Of a stretch of DNA of 64,000 nucleotides, positions 44,948 through 54,679 are shown piece after piece. A program made the position numbers and the translations under genes. Origin of the DNA: Nitrospirales bacterium (GTDB lineage Bacteria; Nitrospirota; Nitrospiria; Nitrospirales; UBA8639); assembly GCA_029261355.1 (NCBI GenBank), contig JAJDBM010000061.1, positions 62,001 through 126,000 of the forward strand, written 5' to 3'. The notes beneath the pieces were generated by a model. That model was not told the origin of the DNA. It searched no databases and worked only from the letters and a program-made list of their open reading frames with translations. Every line of letters starts with the position of its first letter. Positions within the stretch are counted from its first letter, which is position 1.

Positions 44948-45793
44948 ATGAGTGACCTATCATCAGCGCCCATCGCTGATTTCATGCAACAAGACCTTGA
45001 AATGGTCAGTGACCAATTGAGTGCTGTCGATGCCTCCACCAGAATGACTAAACAACGCATTGGATGCCTCGTGGTACATAAAGACGGACCGGACCCGGAA
45101 AAAGAACCAATTATTGGTCTGGTTTCAGAAACTGACCTCGTACGTAAAGTGATGACTCAGGAACCACATGATACTCAATTGACTGTCTCTCAAATCATGT
45201 CGAGTCCTCTCCATACAATTGCCTCGAATCGATCAATGCTTGATGCCAGTCATTTTATGGAGAAACAGGGCGTTCGCCATCTTTGTGTCGTAGAAAATGA
45301 AGAAATTGTTGGACTGATATCCATTCGGGATCTCGTCAGACATTTTGTCTATGCTGATTCAGGCCCTATTCGCGAACTTGATAATGTGTATCGCCCGCTC
45401 AGTGTGCTCATGCGTACGACCATTGAACACATCTCCGAAGAGGAAACAGCGTTCACTGTGGCCAAACGCATGGCAGATAAACAAATTGGTGCCTTACTCG
45501 TGACCAAGGACTCGGAAATGATTGGCATCGTAACCGAACGTGATCTGACTCAAAAGGTGATGGCACACAGTCTCAATGCCAACACGACTCCCGTGAGTTT
45601 AATCATGAACCATCCACTGATTGGCATAGATATCAACCGAACGGTTCATGACGCCAGCGATCTCATGGCCATGAAATGGATTCGCCACTTGCCTGTTACA
45701 GACAATGGAAAAATTGTGGGCATCCTCTCCGTCAGAGATCTCATACGAATGGTCGCACTCAGAGACCGACCTAGATTTTTAAAGCAACAATAA
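44948..45793 (+). CDS. Four-CBS-domain protein
   Basis: 281 aa composed of two Bateman modules, that is four CBS domains (about residues 8-70, 77-130, 144-200 and 209-270). Repeated signatures: GLVSETDLVRKVM, GLISIRDLVRHFV, GIVTERDLTQKVM and GILSVRDLIRMVA. CBS pairs sense adenosine nucleotides and regulate partner proteins. It is stand-alone, so its partner is unknown. AGGAGG precedes the ATG. Confidence 0.93.
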   Translation: MSDLSSAPIADFMQQDLEMVSDQLSAVDASTRMTKQRIGCLVVHKDGPDPEKEPIIGLVSETDLVRKVMTQEPHDTQLTVSQIMSSPLHTIASNRSMLDASHFMEKQGVRHLCVVENEEIVGLISIRDLVRHFVYADSGPIRELDNVYRPLSVLMRTTIEHISEEETAFTVAKRMADKQIGALLVTKDSEMIGIVTERDLTQKVMAHSLNANTTPVSLIMNHPLIGIDINRTVHDASDLMAMKWIRHLPVTDNGKIVGILSVRDLIRMVALRDRPRFLKQQ

Positions 45794-45858
45794 TAGGATA
45801 CTCTCGGATAGTATCCGACTGTTCCTAATCACCTCATCTCACAGGTAATTCACTTTCT

Positions 45859-47676
45859 ATGGCCGCACTCATATACGGAAATAAACTTGCCAAGGCATTT
45901 GGCGTCAAACAGCTATTTAACGATTTGACATTGGGAGTCTCAGAGAACGACCGCATCGGCGTCATTGGTCCGAATGGGTCTGGGAAAAGCACGTTACTCA
46001 AAATATTTGCAGGACTAGAAAAGCCTGATGATGGAACGATTACACGTCGTCAACATTTGCGCATTGCCTACGTACCTCAACAACCAAACTTTCGACCAGA
46101 GGCAACAGTGCTCGATGAAATGGAACGCGCGGCCATTGACTCTGGAGTCGACGTGCATGAAGCGAGCGTGCGTGCGCAAGAAATTTTAGGACGAACTGGT
46201 TTCGAAGACGGCTCTCAACTCACTGGACCCTTATCCGGCGGATGGCGAAAACGTCTGGCTATTGCCTGCGGGATGATCCAGGAACCAGAAGTGATGTTAC
46301 TTGACGAACCCACCAATCACCTAGACCTCGAAGGGTTGCAGTGGCTAGAGGGAATCATGTCACAAGCCCAATGGCCATGGGTGATGGTCAGTCATGATCG
46401 ATGGTTCTTAGAACATGCCACCAATACCATAGCCGAAATTAACTCACGATATGTCGATGGCCTGTTACTGGTGAATGGCACTTATAAAGAATTCTTAGTT
46501 CAACGAGAAGACCACCACCAAACACAAACACAGCAGGCACAGTCATTAGCAGGCAAAGTTCGCCGAGAAGAAGAATGGCTTCGGCGTGGACCAAAGGCAC
46601 GAACCACCAAAGCCAAATACCGCATTGATTCCGCACATGCATTGCAGGCCGAGCTTGCGGAAACGGCAACACGATTACGACAGGAGGATACGACCATTGA
46701 TTTCGTCGCCTCTGGTCGTCGAACTAAGCAACTGATTGAAATAACAGGACTCACGAAAACCTTCGGTGATCGAACAATTATTCAAGATCTGGAACTCCTA
46801 CTCTCGCCAGGAATGGCCATGGGAATCGTTGGACACAACGGTTCTGGGAAATCTACACTCCTCAAGCTGTTAGCCAAAGAACTCGAGCCGGATCAGGGAA
46901 CCGTGAGACATGCTGAAAAATTACAAATTGTCTATTTCGACCAAAACCGTGATCAACTTGATCCAGAAAAAACCCTACGCCGAACGTTATCTGATACTGG
47001 GCAATCCGTTGAATACCGTGGACGTACAGTCCATCTGACTGGATGGGCCAAGCGTTTTCGGTTTCAGCCCGAGCAATTAGATCTTCCCATCAAATTGCTT
47101 TCTGGCGGGGAGCAAGCTCGAGCCGTTATAGCACGACTCATGTTACAACCAGCTGATGTCCTCATCGTCGACGAGCCAACCAATGATCTCGACATTCCAA
47201 CACGAGAAACCTTAGAAGAAAGTCTGCTCGAATTTGCAGGTGCGCTTATTCTCGTCACGCATGACCGCTTTATGTTAACTCAGGTCTGCACGCAATTCAT
47301 CGGACTCGACGGAAATGGAGCCTTTGGGCAGTTCGCTGAATATGCCCAATGGGAATCATGGCTTCGCCGTTTGAAATCAAAAAAGAATAAGGCAGACAAG
47401 CAGGCCAAAGCAGAGGAAGGTCGACTCGAAAAAGCGAAACCTAAAAAACTCTCATTTAAAGATCAACGAGACTACGACTCTATGGAGTCAAAAATTCTTG
47501 AGGCCGAAACGGCACGCGAAGCCTGTCGCACCAAAACCGAAGATCCTGCCGTAGTAACGGATCATGTCAAGCTTCAAGAAGCCTATGACGGACTAAAGGC
47601 CGCTACTCAAGCCGTTGAACAGCTATATGCTCGGTGGACAGAATTAGAAGCGAAACGGGAAGGCAAAACACCATAA
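45859..47676 (+). CDS. ABC-F family ATPase (Uup-like)
   Basis: 605 aa soluble protein with two ABC ATPase domains and no membrane segments. Walker A: GPNGSGKS (38-45) and GHNGSGKS (about 326); signatures LSGGWRKR (about 130) and LSGGEQAR (about 413); Walker B MLLDEPTNHLDLEG and LIVDEPTNDLD. The charged linker between domains and a C-terminal lysine/glutamate-rich coiled coil (KKNKADKQAKAEEGRLEKAK, then a helical tail) fit the Uup subgroup. ABC-F proteins act on the ribosome or on DNA-related processes rather than transport. Confidence 0.95.
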   Translation: MAALIYGNKLAKAFGVKQLFNDLTLGVSENDRIGVIGPNGSGKSTLLKIFAGLEKPDDGTITRRQHLRIAYVPQQPNFRPEATVLDEMERAAIDSGVDVHEASVRAQEILGRTGFEDGSQLTGPLSGGWRKRLAIACGMIQEPEVMLLDEPTNHLDLEGLQWLEGIMSQAQWPWVMVSHDRWFLEHATNTIAEINSRYVDGLLLVNGTYKEFLVQREDHHQTQTQQAQSLAGKVRREEEWLRRGPKARTTKAKYRIDSAHALQAELAETATRLRQEDTTIDFVASGRRTKQLIEITGLTKTFGDRTIIQDLELLLSPGMAMGIVGHNGSGKSTLLKLLAKELEPDQGTVRHAEKLQIVYFDQNRDQLDPEKTLRRTLSDTGQSVEYRGRTVHLTGWAKRFRFQPEQLDLPIKLLSGGEQARAVIARLMLQPADVLIVDEPTNDLDIPTRETLEESLLEFAGALILVTHDRFMLTQVCTQFIGLDGNGAFGQFAEYAQWESWLRRLKSKKNKADKQAKAEEGRLEKAKPKKLSFKDQRDYDSMESKILEAETAREACRTKTEDPAVVTDHVKLQEAYDGLKAATQAVEQLYARWTELEAKREGKTP

Positions 47677-47714
47677 CGGTATGTGTTCGCACCGGCATAG
47701 AGCCGATTCATCAG

Positions 47715-48686
47715 TCACCAGGCATAGGCTTCTGGAGCGGCCCCTCCAGGACCAGGGAAAATTCCATCGAATTGGTTAAGGGTATCTTCGGAAAGAATAA
47801 TGTCTGTTGCTCGCATCGTTCCATTTAATTGCTCCAATGTGCGTGGACCAATAATTGGTGAAGTCACCGCCTTCTGATGAAGCAACCAGGCCAACGCCAC
47901 ATTCGCTGGCTCCTCACGTAATTCCCGACACAGTTGTTCATAGGCTTCTAATCGTGGACGATACCTCTCGACATCTTTCTTCAAGTCTTCATCTGCCCGA
48001 CGACCACTCGTGACGGAATCGAGTGCTCCAGCAAGTAAGCCTCGTGCAACAGGACTCCAAGGTATCAATCCAATACCATAGGCTTCACATGCAGGAATGA
48101 CTTCGAGTTCAATCATTCGATCGTTCAAGTTATACAAACTTTGCTCTGAAATTAGTCCAAGAAAATGACGACTCTTGGCCATTTCTTGTGCTTGCGCTAA
48201 ATGCCAACCAGCAAAGTTGCTACTTCCAACATAAAGAACTTTTCCTTCTCGGCAGAGTTGCTCTAACGCCTGCCAGACTTCCTCCCATGGTGACTTACGA
48301 TCAACATGATGCATTTGATAGAGATCAATATAGTCAGTCTGTAATCGCCGTAAACTCTCTTCACAGGCTTGCTTAATATGTCGTGCAGAGAGACGAGATT
48401 GATTCGGCCACTCCCCCATCCGGCCAAAGACTTTCGTAGCCAACACCACTTTTTCTCGTCGACCATGTCCTTGAGCTAACCACCGACCGACAATTTGTTC
48501 TGTGATCCCTTCTCCCATTTCCCAACCGTACACATTGGCTGTATCAAAAAAATTTATCCCAAGTTCTAAAGCACGATCCATGATCACGCAGCTATCAAGC
48601 TCTGAGGTTTGTGGACCAAAATTCATAGTTCCCAAACAGAGACGACTCACTTTCAGACCAGAACGTCCAAGGTGTACATATTTCAC
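47715..48686 (-). CDS. Aldo/keto reductase
   Basis: 323 aa (beta/alpha)8-barrel NADPH oxidoreductase. The catalytic tetrad is visible: Asp and Tyr in NFFDTANVYG, Lys in VVLATKVFG and His in YQMHHVD. The C-terminal cofactor-binding motif SPIIGPRTLEQLNGTM is present. The start is a GTG with AGGAG eight bases upstream. It is divergent from the zinc alcohol dehydrogenase, a pairing seen for detoxifying carbonyl reductases. Substrate unknown. Confidence 0.92.
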   Translation of the reverse strand: MKYVHLGRSGLKVSRLCLGTMNFGPQTSELDSCVIMDRALELGINFFDTANVYGWEMGEGITEQIVGRWLAQGHGRREKVVLATKVFGRMGEWPNQSRLSARHIKQACEESLRRLQTDYIDLYQMHHVDRKSPWEEVWQALEQLCREGKVLYVGSSNFAGWHLAQAQEMAKSRHFLGLISEQSLYNLNDRMIELEVIPACEAYGIGLIPWSPVARGLLAGALDSVTSGRRADEDLKKDVERYRPRLEAYEQLCRELREEPANVALAWLLHQKAVTSPIIGPRTLEQLNGTMRATDIILSEDTLNQFDGIFPGPGGAAPEAYAW

Positions 48687-48841
48687 AATTCATGCTCCTC
48701 TCAGTACAAAAATCCGTTGTTATGAATACAACATTTTCTATTTGCTCGACGAATCACCGAACATTATGTCATGATCCTATACAGCTTTCATCAATATCAC
48801 ATTCGAACACCAATCTACGTATCGTCAGGAGACCGACAACG

Positions 48842-49885
48842 ATGCTCACCACAAAAGGCTATGCGGCGTTAGAAGCTGACAAGAAACTTGAACCCTTCAA
48901 TTTTGAACGCCGATCCGTCGAGTCTCGAGATGTCCTCATTCATATTCGATATTGTGGTGTTTGCCATTCCGATATCCATCAAGCTCGAGACGAATGGGGT
49001 GGGTCCATATTCCCGATGGTCCCCGGACATGAGATTGTTGGAACGATCACCAAAATTGGATCGGGCGTTACAAAATTCAAAGAAGGTGAGGTCGTCGGTG
49101 TGGGTTGTTTTATCGACTCCTGTCGCACCTGCCATTCCTGTAAACAGGGACTCGAGCAATATTGCGAAACTGGCATGACCTTCACATACAACGGAACGGA
49201 TAAACTGGGACAACCAACCTATGGAGGCTATTCAAATCAAATCGTTGTCGATGAAAATTATCTGTTACGCATTCCTTCTGGTTTATCGTTAGCAGGGACC
49301 GCACCACTCCTTTGTGCTGGCATTACGACCTACTCTCCACTGAAACAATGGGGTGTGGGAAAAGGCCATACACTCGCAGTCGTTGGATTAGGTGGGCTTG
49401 GACATATGGCCGTTAAACTTGGACGAGCTCTTGGGGCTGAGGTCACCGTCTTGAGCCGATCAGGTAGCAAACAGCAAGAAGCCAAACGCCTTGGGGCGAT
49501 TGACTATGTCGACATGTCACAAGAAGGTGCAGGAAAACGACTTGAACGAACGTTCGACTTCATGATTGATACCGTATCTTCGCCACATGACTTGAATGCA
49601 CATTTTGAATTTTTAAAAACTGATGGAACCTTAATGTTGGTCGGAGCACCGGATCAACCTCTATCAATTGAAGCATTTTCACTAATATTACGCCGCCGCC
49701 GATTAGTAGGTTCACTCATTGGTGGGATTCAAGAAACTCAGGAAATGCTCGACTTCTGCGGGGAACATGACATCACATCAGATGTCGAAGTGATACCGAT
49801 TCAACAGATTAACGAAGCCTATGAACGTATCATTAAAGGTGATGTCCGATTTCGATTTGTGATTGACCTTGAATCGTTAGAGTAA
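48842..49885 (+). CDS. Zinc-dependent alcohol dehydrogenase (cinnamyl alcohol dehydrogenase/YahK type)
   Basis: 347 aa from the ATG at 48842 with GAG upstream; the longer frame from 48692 adds a segment with no protein character. Catalytic zinc site: CGVCHSDIH and GHEIVG. Structural zinc: CRTCHSCKQGLEQYC. The NADP-binding Rossmann fold has VGLGGLGHMAVKLGRALG followed by VLSRSGSK, whose serine-arginine favours NADPH. It reduces or oxidises primary alcohols and aldehydes of unknown identity. Divergent from the aldo/keto reductase. Confidence 0.92.
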   Translation: MLTTKGYAALEADKKLEPFNFERRSVESRDVLIHIRYCGVCHSDIHQARDEWGGSIFPMVPGHEIVGTITKIGSGVTKFKEGEVVGVGCFIDSCRTCHSCKQGLEQYCETGMTFTYNGTDKLGQPTYGGYSNQIVVDENYLLRIPSGLSLAGTAPLLCAGITTYSPLKQWGVGKGHTLAVVGLGGLGHMAVKLGRALGAEVTVLSRSGSKQQEAKRLGAIDYVDMSQEGAGKRLERTFDFMIDTVSSPHDLNAHFEFLKTDGTLMLVGAPDQPLSIEAFSLILRRRRLVGSLIGGIQETQEMLDFCGEHDITSDVEVIPIQQINEAYERIIKGDVRFRFVIDLESLE

Positions 49886-49973
49886 CCACCACATCAGCCA
49901 TCACATCTCCATTCAAGATTTTCCCAGGCTCACAAGATGCGTTTTTTCTGCAACGTGATAGGACCTACGCTTT

Positions 49974-50405
49974 TCACTTAGGTGGCAAGAGCGGACCAGC
50001 CCATTGCCCCTTGACACGTTGTACGTCGACAAGATTATTAGGAGGACCTAAATCTGCCATCAACTTCGTATCAATTCGACCGTGACTAACCTGCAGTAGT
50101 TGTGGCTCACCGACACCTGGGGCCTTAAACCAATACCATCCAGGGCAGTCCGGAATGTTGTGACTCCAATTAGGAATAACATAGCGTAATTCACGTTCAA
50201 TCTTGCTTAGGACTTGATTAGGATCATGTGCACCCAAGAAGGATTTGAGCCCATCATATAAGGCTTCAGTATGTATTCGTAGACTCATACGTTTATCAAA
50301 CCTCCGTACAAGCTGGGTAAGCAAAGAAAGATTCTTCAGAGTCATAGATCCACGATCTGTGACTCCCCCACCAACATAGTCTCTCCACTTCCCTAAGAAG
50401 ATCAA
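49974..50405 (-). CDS. Protein of unknown function, last gene of a three-gene secreted set
   Basis: Up to 143 aa from a TTG that overlaps the upstream gene's stop codon; an ATG at 50345 gives about 123 aa, and neither has a good ribosome binding site. The C-terminal half is distinctive (PDCPGWYWFKAPGVGEPQLLQV, then WAGPLLPP), a small domain with a WYW and a final WxGPL motif. No signal peptide is visible. I cannot name the family. Confidence 0.62.
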   Translation of the reverse strand: MIFLGKWRDYVGGGVTDRGSMTLKNLSLLTQLVRRFDKRMSLRIHTEALYDGLKSFLGAHDPNQVLSKIERELRYVIPNWSHNIPDCPGWYWFKAPGVGEPQLLQVSHGRIDTKLMADLGPPNNLVDVQRVKGQWAGPLLPPK

Positions 50406-50848
50406 GGAGATGACGGATAACTCTTTGAGTGGATGCTTGTCTCAAATTCATTCCCAGACACTGGTTGAGAATTGAAGGTCCCGCCACTTCGTCGATGAAG
50501 AATAAATCGAATTACTGAAAACTTATTTTCGGATTGCGTCACAGGAAATACGGCACTCTTGGTATAATTAAATTCTTTCTTGCTATCCCCGTAACGTACA
50601 AGAATATAGTAGTCGCCAGCCGACACATGAACAATTCGTGTTTCATCTCTTTGCATCTTCGCTATCGATTTTGTTGGTCCAATGATTCGGACAACCGCAT
50701 TCCTGCCAGATTGATTCTCAAACGTAATGGAATTGGGCTTTGTAGAATCAGCCCAGGCAACCACGGGAACCATCGCCAACACCCCCATCAGGAGTAGTGG
50801 CCAATACAACTTATTGATGAAACGACACTGAGAGCTCGGTAGATTCAT
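50402..50848 (-). CDS. Secreted beta-sandwich protein of unknown function
   Basis: 148 aa. Signal peptide (about 12-34, WPLLLMGVLAMVPVVAWAD). The mature domain has the pattern FENQSGRNAVVRIIGPTKS, VHVSAGDYYILVRYG, NYTKSAVFPVT and FILHRRSGG, which I recognise as a recurring periplasmic beta domain of unknown role. It is 24 bp after the cupredoxin-like paralogue and overlaps the next gene by 4 bp, so the three form an operon. Confidence 0.75.
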   Translation of the reverse strand: MNLPSSQCRFINKLYWPLLLMGVLAMVPVVAWADSTKPNSITFENQSGRNAVVRIIGPTKSIAKMQRDETRIVHVSAGDYYILVRYGDSKKEFNYTKSAVFPVTQSENKFSVIRFILHRRSGGTFNSQPVSGNEFETSIHSKSYPSSP

Positions 50849-50872
50849 GATTCAATTCCTCAACTTTTTTTT

Positions 50873-51658
50873 TTACGGTTTCGCCTTCTGAGACGTGTGA
50901 TACACAAAGGGAACCGTCTTTTTATCATTCGCGCCTACCGTCAAAGATTGTTCCAAATAACCCAGAGAAGGATGCCAAGCACTTAAGGTATAGGTCCCTG
51001 CTGGAATTGAATCAATTTGAAAATGTCCTTTGGCATCAGTCGTTGCAAAATAAGGATTCAGCGGCACGAGAACCCAGGCTTGCATATATCGATGTTGATC
51101 GCACTCGACCATGACCACCCCACTTGTCCGAGTTTTCAATTCTGTCGTCGCTTCTTTTCCATTGGGCAGGTCAGGTAAATGAAATAGAGGGATTCGTCCC
51201 TCGTTGACCATTTCCCAACCTCGCAAAGGATGGAGAACCGTATCATTCATGAGCAGGCGAAGGGGAGTTCCATTCATGCCAACCATAACGCGTTGGTCAA
51301 ACTGACATCGGTTCACGGTCAACGTGGGACCGTCAGCCGCAGCAGCCTTTCCACGCTCCAGACCTTGGATATAAATCACAACATCGGCCACAGCGTTGTT
51401 TTCAGAAACACGGGCACGAGGCAATATAACGTTGCCATCTTTATCCGCAACCGAGGCACAATGTTTGGGGTAGGCCCCCATCGTCAATTTATAAGAAAAA
51501 GGAGGAGGTGCTGGGCCAATGAGCGATATGGTCCCATGAATTGAAGCACCATCCTTGACCGTTATTTCTTCATACGCATGAGCATTACCACTTAACAGAA
51601 AAATAAATCCGACCAGAAATATCAATACCACTCGACTCACATACGTCACGTCCCTCAC
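50873..51658 (-). CDS. Secreted cupredoxin-like protein with carboxypeptidase-regulatory-like C-terminus (paralogue)
   Basis: 261 aa from a GTG at 51658, chosen for AAGGAG seven bases upstream and because it leaves a normal signal peptide (SRVVLIFLVGFIFLLSG, cleavage near AHAYE); an ATG at 51745 is also in frame. Possible copper ligands are His143 (TVLHPL), Cys186, His189 and Met192 (ECDQHRYM). Cys67 and Cys118 match the cysteine pair of the paralogue at 43835-44641. Residues 203-255 are the carboxypeptidase-regulatory-like sandwich (FATTDAKGHFQIDSIPAG). It heads a three-gene operon with two orphans. Confidence 0.8.
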   Translation of the reverse strand: MRDVTYVSRVVLIFLVGFIFLLSGNAHAYEEITVKDGASIHGTISLIGPAPPPFSYKLTMGAYPKHCASVADKDGNVILPRARVSENNAVADVVIYIQGLERGKAAAADGPTLTVNRCQFDQRVMVGMNGTPLRLLMNDTVLHPLRGWEMVNEGRIPLFHLPDLPNGKEATTELKTRTSGVVMVECDQHRYMQAWVLVPLNPYFATTDAKGHFQIDSIPAGTYTLSAWHPSLGYLEQSLTVGANDKKTVPFVYHTSQKAKP

Positions 51659-52036
51659 AGTAAAGCTCCTTCTTGAAAATAAGCCACTATCCGCTAAGCA
51701 CATAGATGGCAACCATACTCTTACATAAATATTCAACTCAAGCACCCAACAGTTCTCTGCGCCTGCTATAGAGTCAAACGCAATATTCTCAAAACTGACC
51801 GAGTTATCATTTCCATGATGACCGGTCCTGTACCAACCTGCCTACGTGTTTGCCTTTTTAGAACTGGTTCTATGGCGCGAGTCCACAATGGATATGTAAG
51901 AATCCAGAAACCCACCCAAAACCAACCCTATAGGTCTAAAATCTTGAGTCGCTAGACAGATTTTAAATTGGGTAGCAGATAAACAGTGTAGCAAAACCTC
52001 TCACTTAATTGCTGACTTCTGAGTCATGGACTAATT
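51659..52036. other. Intergenic region
   Basis: 378 bp between minus-strand genes. No supported frame. It should hold the promoter of the cupredoxin-like operon. No strong hairpin noted. Confidence 0.4.
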
Positions 52037-52420
52037 TCACCTGATTCTCCGTATGTAGAAGAACAGCAATCCATATATTCCTAGATTCAATGCTGCCACA
52101 ATGCTCCCCAATTGCGCTTGCATCAATGGAGTAAGGTTGCCTGGATAGACAAGGGGTAACAGATACGGTTCAATCACACCACCAGAAACATTCGCCTCGC
52201 CCCCAGACAGCCTGAGCCAATTTTCTAAGTAGGTGAGCGGACACATCCACCCGCCAAATTCTAGCAACACAGCCCACAATACAGCTGAAACATGAAACCA
52301 GAATACCCAGCGCCAGCGAAATACTAAGAACCCTCCAAGGAGAACAAACACAATAAATCCGAAATGAATAACCAAGACGAGATCAGCAAAGCCTCGAAAC
52401 AAAACATTTTCAGGTAACAT
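52037..52420 (-). CDS. DUF2784 small membrane protein
   Basis: About 127 aa from the ATG at 52420 (MLPENVLFRGFADLVL); a longer frame to 52516 lacks membrane-protein character. Four hydrophobic segments: DLVLVIHFGFIVFVLLGGFLV, WVFWFHVSAVLWAVLLEFGG, then a short re-entrant part with CPLTYLENWLRLSGGE, and a C-terminal helix (IVAALNLGIYGLLFFY). The WxCPLTxLEN motif defines DUF2784. Function unknown. Inner membrane. Confidence 0.85.
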   Translation of the reverse strand: MLPENVLFRGFADLVLVIHFGFIVFVLLGGFLVFRWRWVFWFHVSAVLWAVLLEFGGWMCPLTYLENWLRLSGGEANVSGGVIEPYLLPLVYPGNLTPLMQAQLGSIVAALNLGIYGLLFFYIRRIR

Positions 52421-52569
52421 TCTTCTCGTCGAACCTAGGCCCAAGCATATCCATAAATCGATGCAGTATGATGAAGGGAAGAAATGGATGTAGACGATCC
52501 GAGGAAGGGATGACACGAATCATGGCATACTGGTAAGCGAGAGACGCTAAAAGTTCTCTCTATCCTAAG

Positions 52570-53070
52570 CTATTCTTCAAGTGAACGAATGGCCCCGACC
52601 TTATTAATCACAACAGGGAATTGAACGTTTTGATTGCTTAACGTGAGATCTATCCAGGGCCTGCTCGTGGGTTTGGCCATAATTTTGCCATCTTGAACTT
52701 TTAACTTCAGGTTCTTAACGGGAGAGGAAATGACGCTTTTATGTTTCGGGGCAAAGGCTCTACCCAGAAGTCCACATTCTCCTCTGTTGAGATTTCTTCC
52801 CTGTGCGTCTGTCTTGCCCATCCCCTTGCGAAAGTGAATGGTAAGATTGGTGGCAACGATCTTATTGAGTTCTAAGTGAAATTCTGTCTGAAAGGTAATC
52901 TCTGGCCCTCCCTTACAAACCATGATGGCTTGCTCCTCTGCCAAAACACCATTTGGGACCATCACAAGACTACAAACAAGGGTAAGCCACGCAAAAGAAG
53001 CCGCCCCCTGCCGGGCCAGCGAGCGACTCTCGCTAAAATTTCCTGGAATGACTTCTTGATAGCCCTGCAT
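52570..53070 (-). CDS. Secreted protein of unknown function
   Basis: 166 aa. A late signal peptide (about 22-44, ASFAWLTLVCSLVMVPNGVL, cleavage near AEEQ). The mature domain of about 120 residues is beta-rich (FQTEFHLELNKIVATNLTIHF; LKVQDGKIMAK) and holds Cys52 and a later Cys in GECGLLGRAF that may pair. GAGG lies seven bases before the ATG. It is 150 bp upstream of the DUF2784 gene on the same strand. No family recognised. Confidence 0.68.
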   Translation of the reverse strand: MQGYQEVIPGNFSESRSLARQGAASFAWLTLVCSLVMVPNGVLAEEQAIMVCKGGPEITFQTEFHLELNKIVATNLTIHFRKGMGKTDAQGRNLNRGECGLLGRAFAPKHKSVISSPVKNLKLKVQDGKIMAKPTSRPWIDLTLSNQNVQFPVVINKVGAIRSLEE

Positions 53071-53748
53071 AAAAATACCTCACTCATGTTGTGCTTGAAA
53101 GTTCAATATCTTCTATGATGAACAGTCAAGACACACATTTAAAGATTACATAGATACTCAGACATCATCAGAATAATCCGCGTCATGAAAACTTAAGATC
53201 CGTAAAAAATGGTCGTTGATACATGGACTAATCCAGAGTTGGTGAACATTGAATCGACCATACCGGCGCCAATCTGGACTAGGCTTTCTAGACATTCCTC
53301 ACAACTTCTTGAACGGTAACAGGGGGATATCTATATATCTAGACTTTCTCGGGTAAGAAATCAAGGAAAAGTAAGGAAATCGGTAAAATCCATCCCTATC
53401 CTGACATAACCCTCCCGAGTATGTCCGATAGGAATATGAAGGAATATTCACATGATACGTGCAATAGGGACAAGAGAAAGTGCGACCTCTTTCATGCTAT
53501 GACTCTTCAAAGCTGACATCTATCATTCATGTAAAGGCACCTTAAAAACCAGTACTTTTCGGTGAGGGCAAGGACTCCACGCGCAAAAACTCTCCATGAA
53601 TAGGCACATAAGTTAGGCGTTAAGCACGAGACTGACACCGCAATCGTGGAAAAAGACGGTTTTTAGAGGCACCCTCAATTAAGAATGCTATGAGGCAACC
53701 CGATACGGATCAGAAGCTAGATGATAGTCAGGGAAGAAGGGGCAGCAT
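53071..53748. other. Long intergenic region
   Basis: About 680 bp between divergent genes. Many stops in all frames. No RNA gene or repeat recognised. Confidence 0.4.
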
Positions 53749-54297
53749 GTGAAAAAACAGACAGCAGAAGACAGGGAACCGATAGACTCCAACCTCTATC
53801 AGCAACCTATGACCGATTATGTTGGATTCATCTGGTATTGGCTTCCCTTACTCGCATATGCAGGGATCATTGCCCTACTCTCTTCCTTATCAACCCCTCG
53901 AATCCACCTCGCCACATTAGCCAATGTATTTCTTGTTGTGCCTAGCGATCAATTCACCACAATTAACGATAAATTGGTCCACATCACAGAATATACCATT
54001 TTGGGCTTACTCACCTATCGTGCCATACAGTATTCATGGGGAAACAAGCTGGGACCATTTTCAGCATTTCTTACCATCATACTCGTCGCATTCTATGGCG
54101 TAATTGATGAAATCCATCAATGGTTTATCCCTTTACGAAATATGGAAAGCATGGACCTCATGGCTGACATATTGGGAGGCCTCATCGGCATGTCGATTTG
54201 GGAATGGGCACTCACGCTACCGGCAGTCAGACTTTTTGATAAACAACTCCACCAGACATGGGAATCAATTAAAACCATGACTGCGACAAAGAGTTGA
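53749..54297 (+). CDS. VanZ-family membrane protein
   Basis: 182 aa from a GTG with AGGGG upstream; an ATG at 53809 (MTDYVGFIWYW) is an alternative. Four membrane segments: WYWLPLLAYAGIIALLSSLS, a second at ITEYTILGLLTYRAI, a third at AFLTIILVAFYGVIDEIHQWF, and a last at ILGGLIGMSIWEWAL. The pattern DKLVHITEY and DEIHQ...R.....DLMADILG is the VanZ signature. VanZ-like proteins contribute to glycopeptide tolerance in some hosts; the general function is unclear. Confidence 0.88.
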   Translation: MKKQTAEDREPIDSNLYQQPMTDYVGFIWYWLPLLAYAGIIALLSSLSTPRIHLATLANVFLVVPSDQFTTINDKLVHITEYTILGLLTYRAIQYSWGNKLGPFSAFLTIILVAFYGVIDEIHQWFIPLRNMESMDLMADILGGLIGMSIWEWALTLPAVRLFDKQLHQTWESIKTMTATKS

Positions 54298-54377
54298 TGA
54301 GCGATACAGCAAATAACCAGCTCTCAATAAAACAATGAAACCTTTGGGTATTGAATAAAATGAAGATGCCTGTTGGC

Positions 54378-54608
54378 TCAATCCTCTTCTAATTTCAGTA
54401 CGACAAATGGCGCGACATAATAGGCAATAATAGACAGAACGACTCCACAAATGGCGCCCAATAATCCTTGAACATAGACACCACCAAACGGCAGCAAAAA
54501 GACAGCAAGGATCATGGCAATGGCACAGGTTTTATGTTGTTCATAAAACTGCTGCCGCCGATCACTTCTCAAGGAATCGGAAAATGAAAGTTCGGAATGA
54601 GAAGCCAT
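54378..54608 (-). CDS. Small two-helix membrane protein of unknown function
   Basis: 76 aa. A polar N-terminal 25 residues is followed by two hydrophobic helices (CAIAMILAVFLLPFGGVYV and LLGAICGVVLSIIAYYVAPF) and an acidic tail (LKLEED). A small inner-membrane protein. No family named. Confidence 0.65.
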   Translation of the reverse strand: MASHSELSFSDSLRSDRRQQFYEQHKTCAIAMILAVFLLPFGGVYVQGLLGAICGVVLSIIAYYVAPFVVLKLEED

Positions 54609-54679
54609 TCAAATGAGGGAAGAGGAAAAAGAAATAAATATCATAAATGATCTAGGTCACCAGTACGAATGAATAGACA

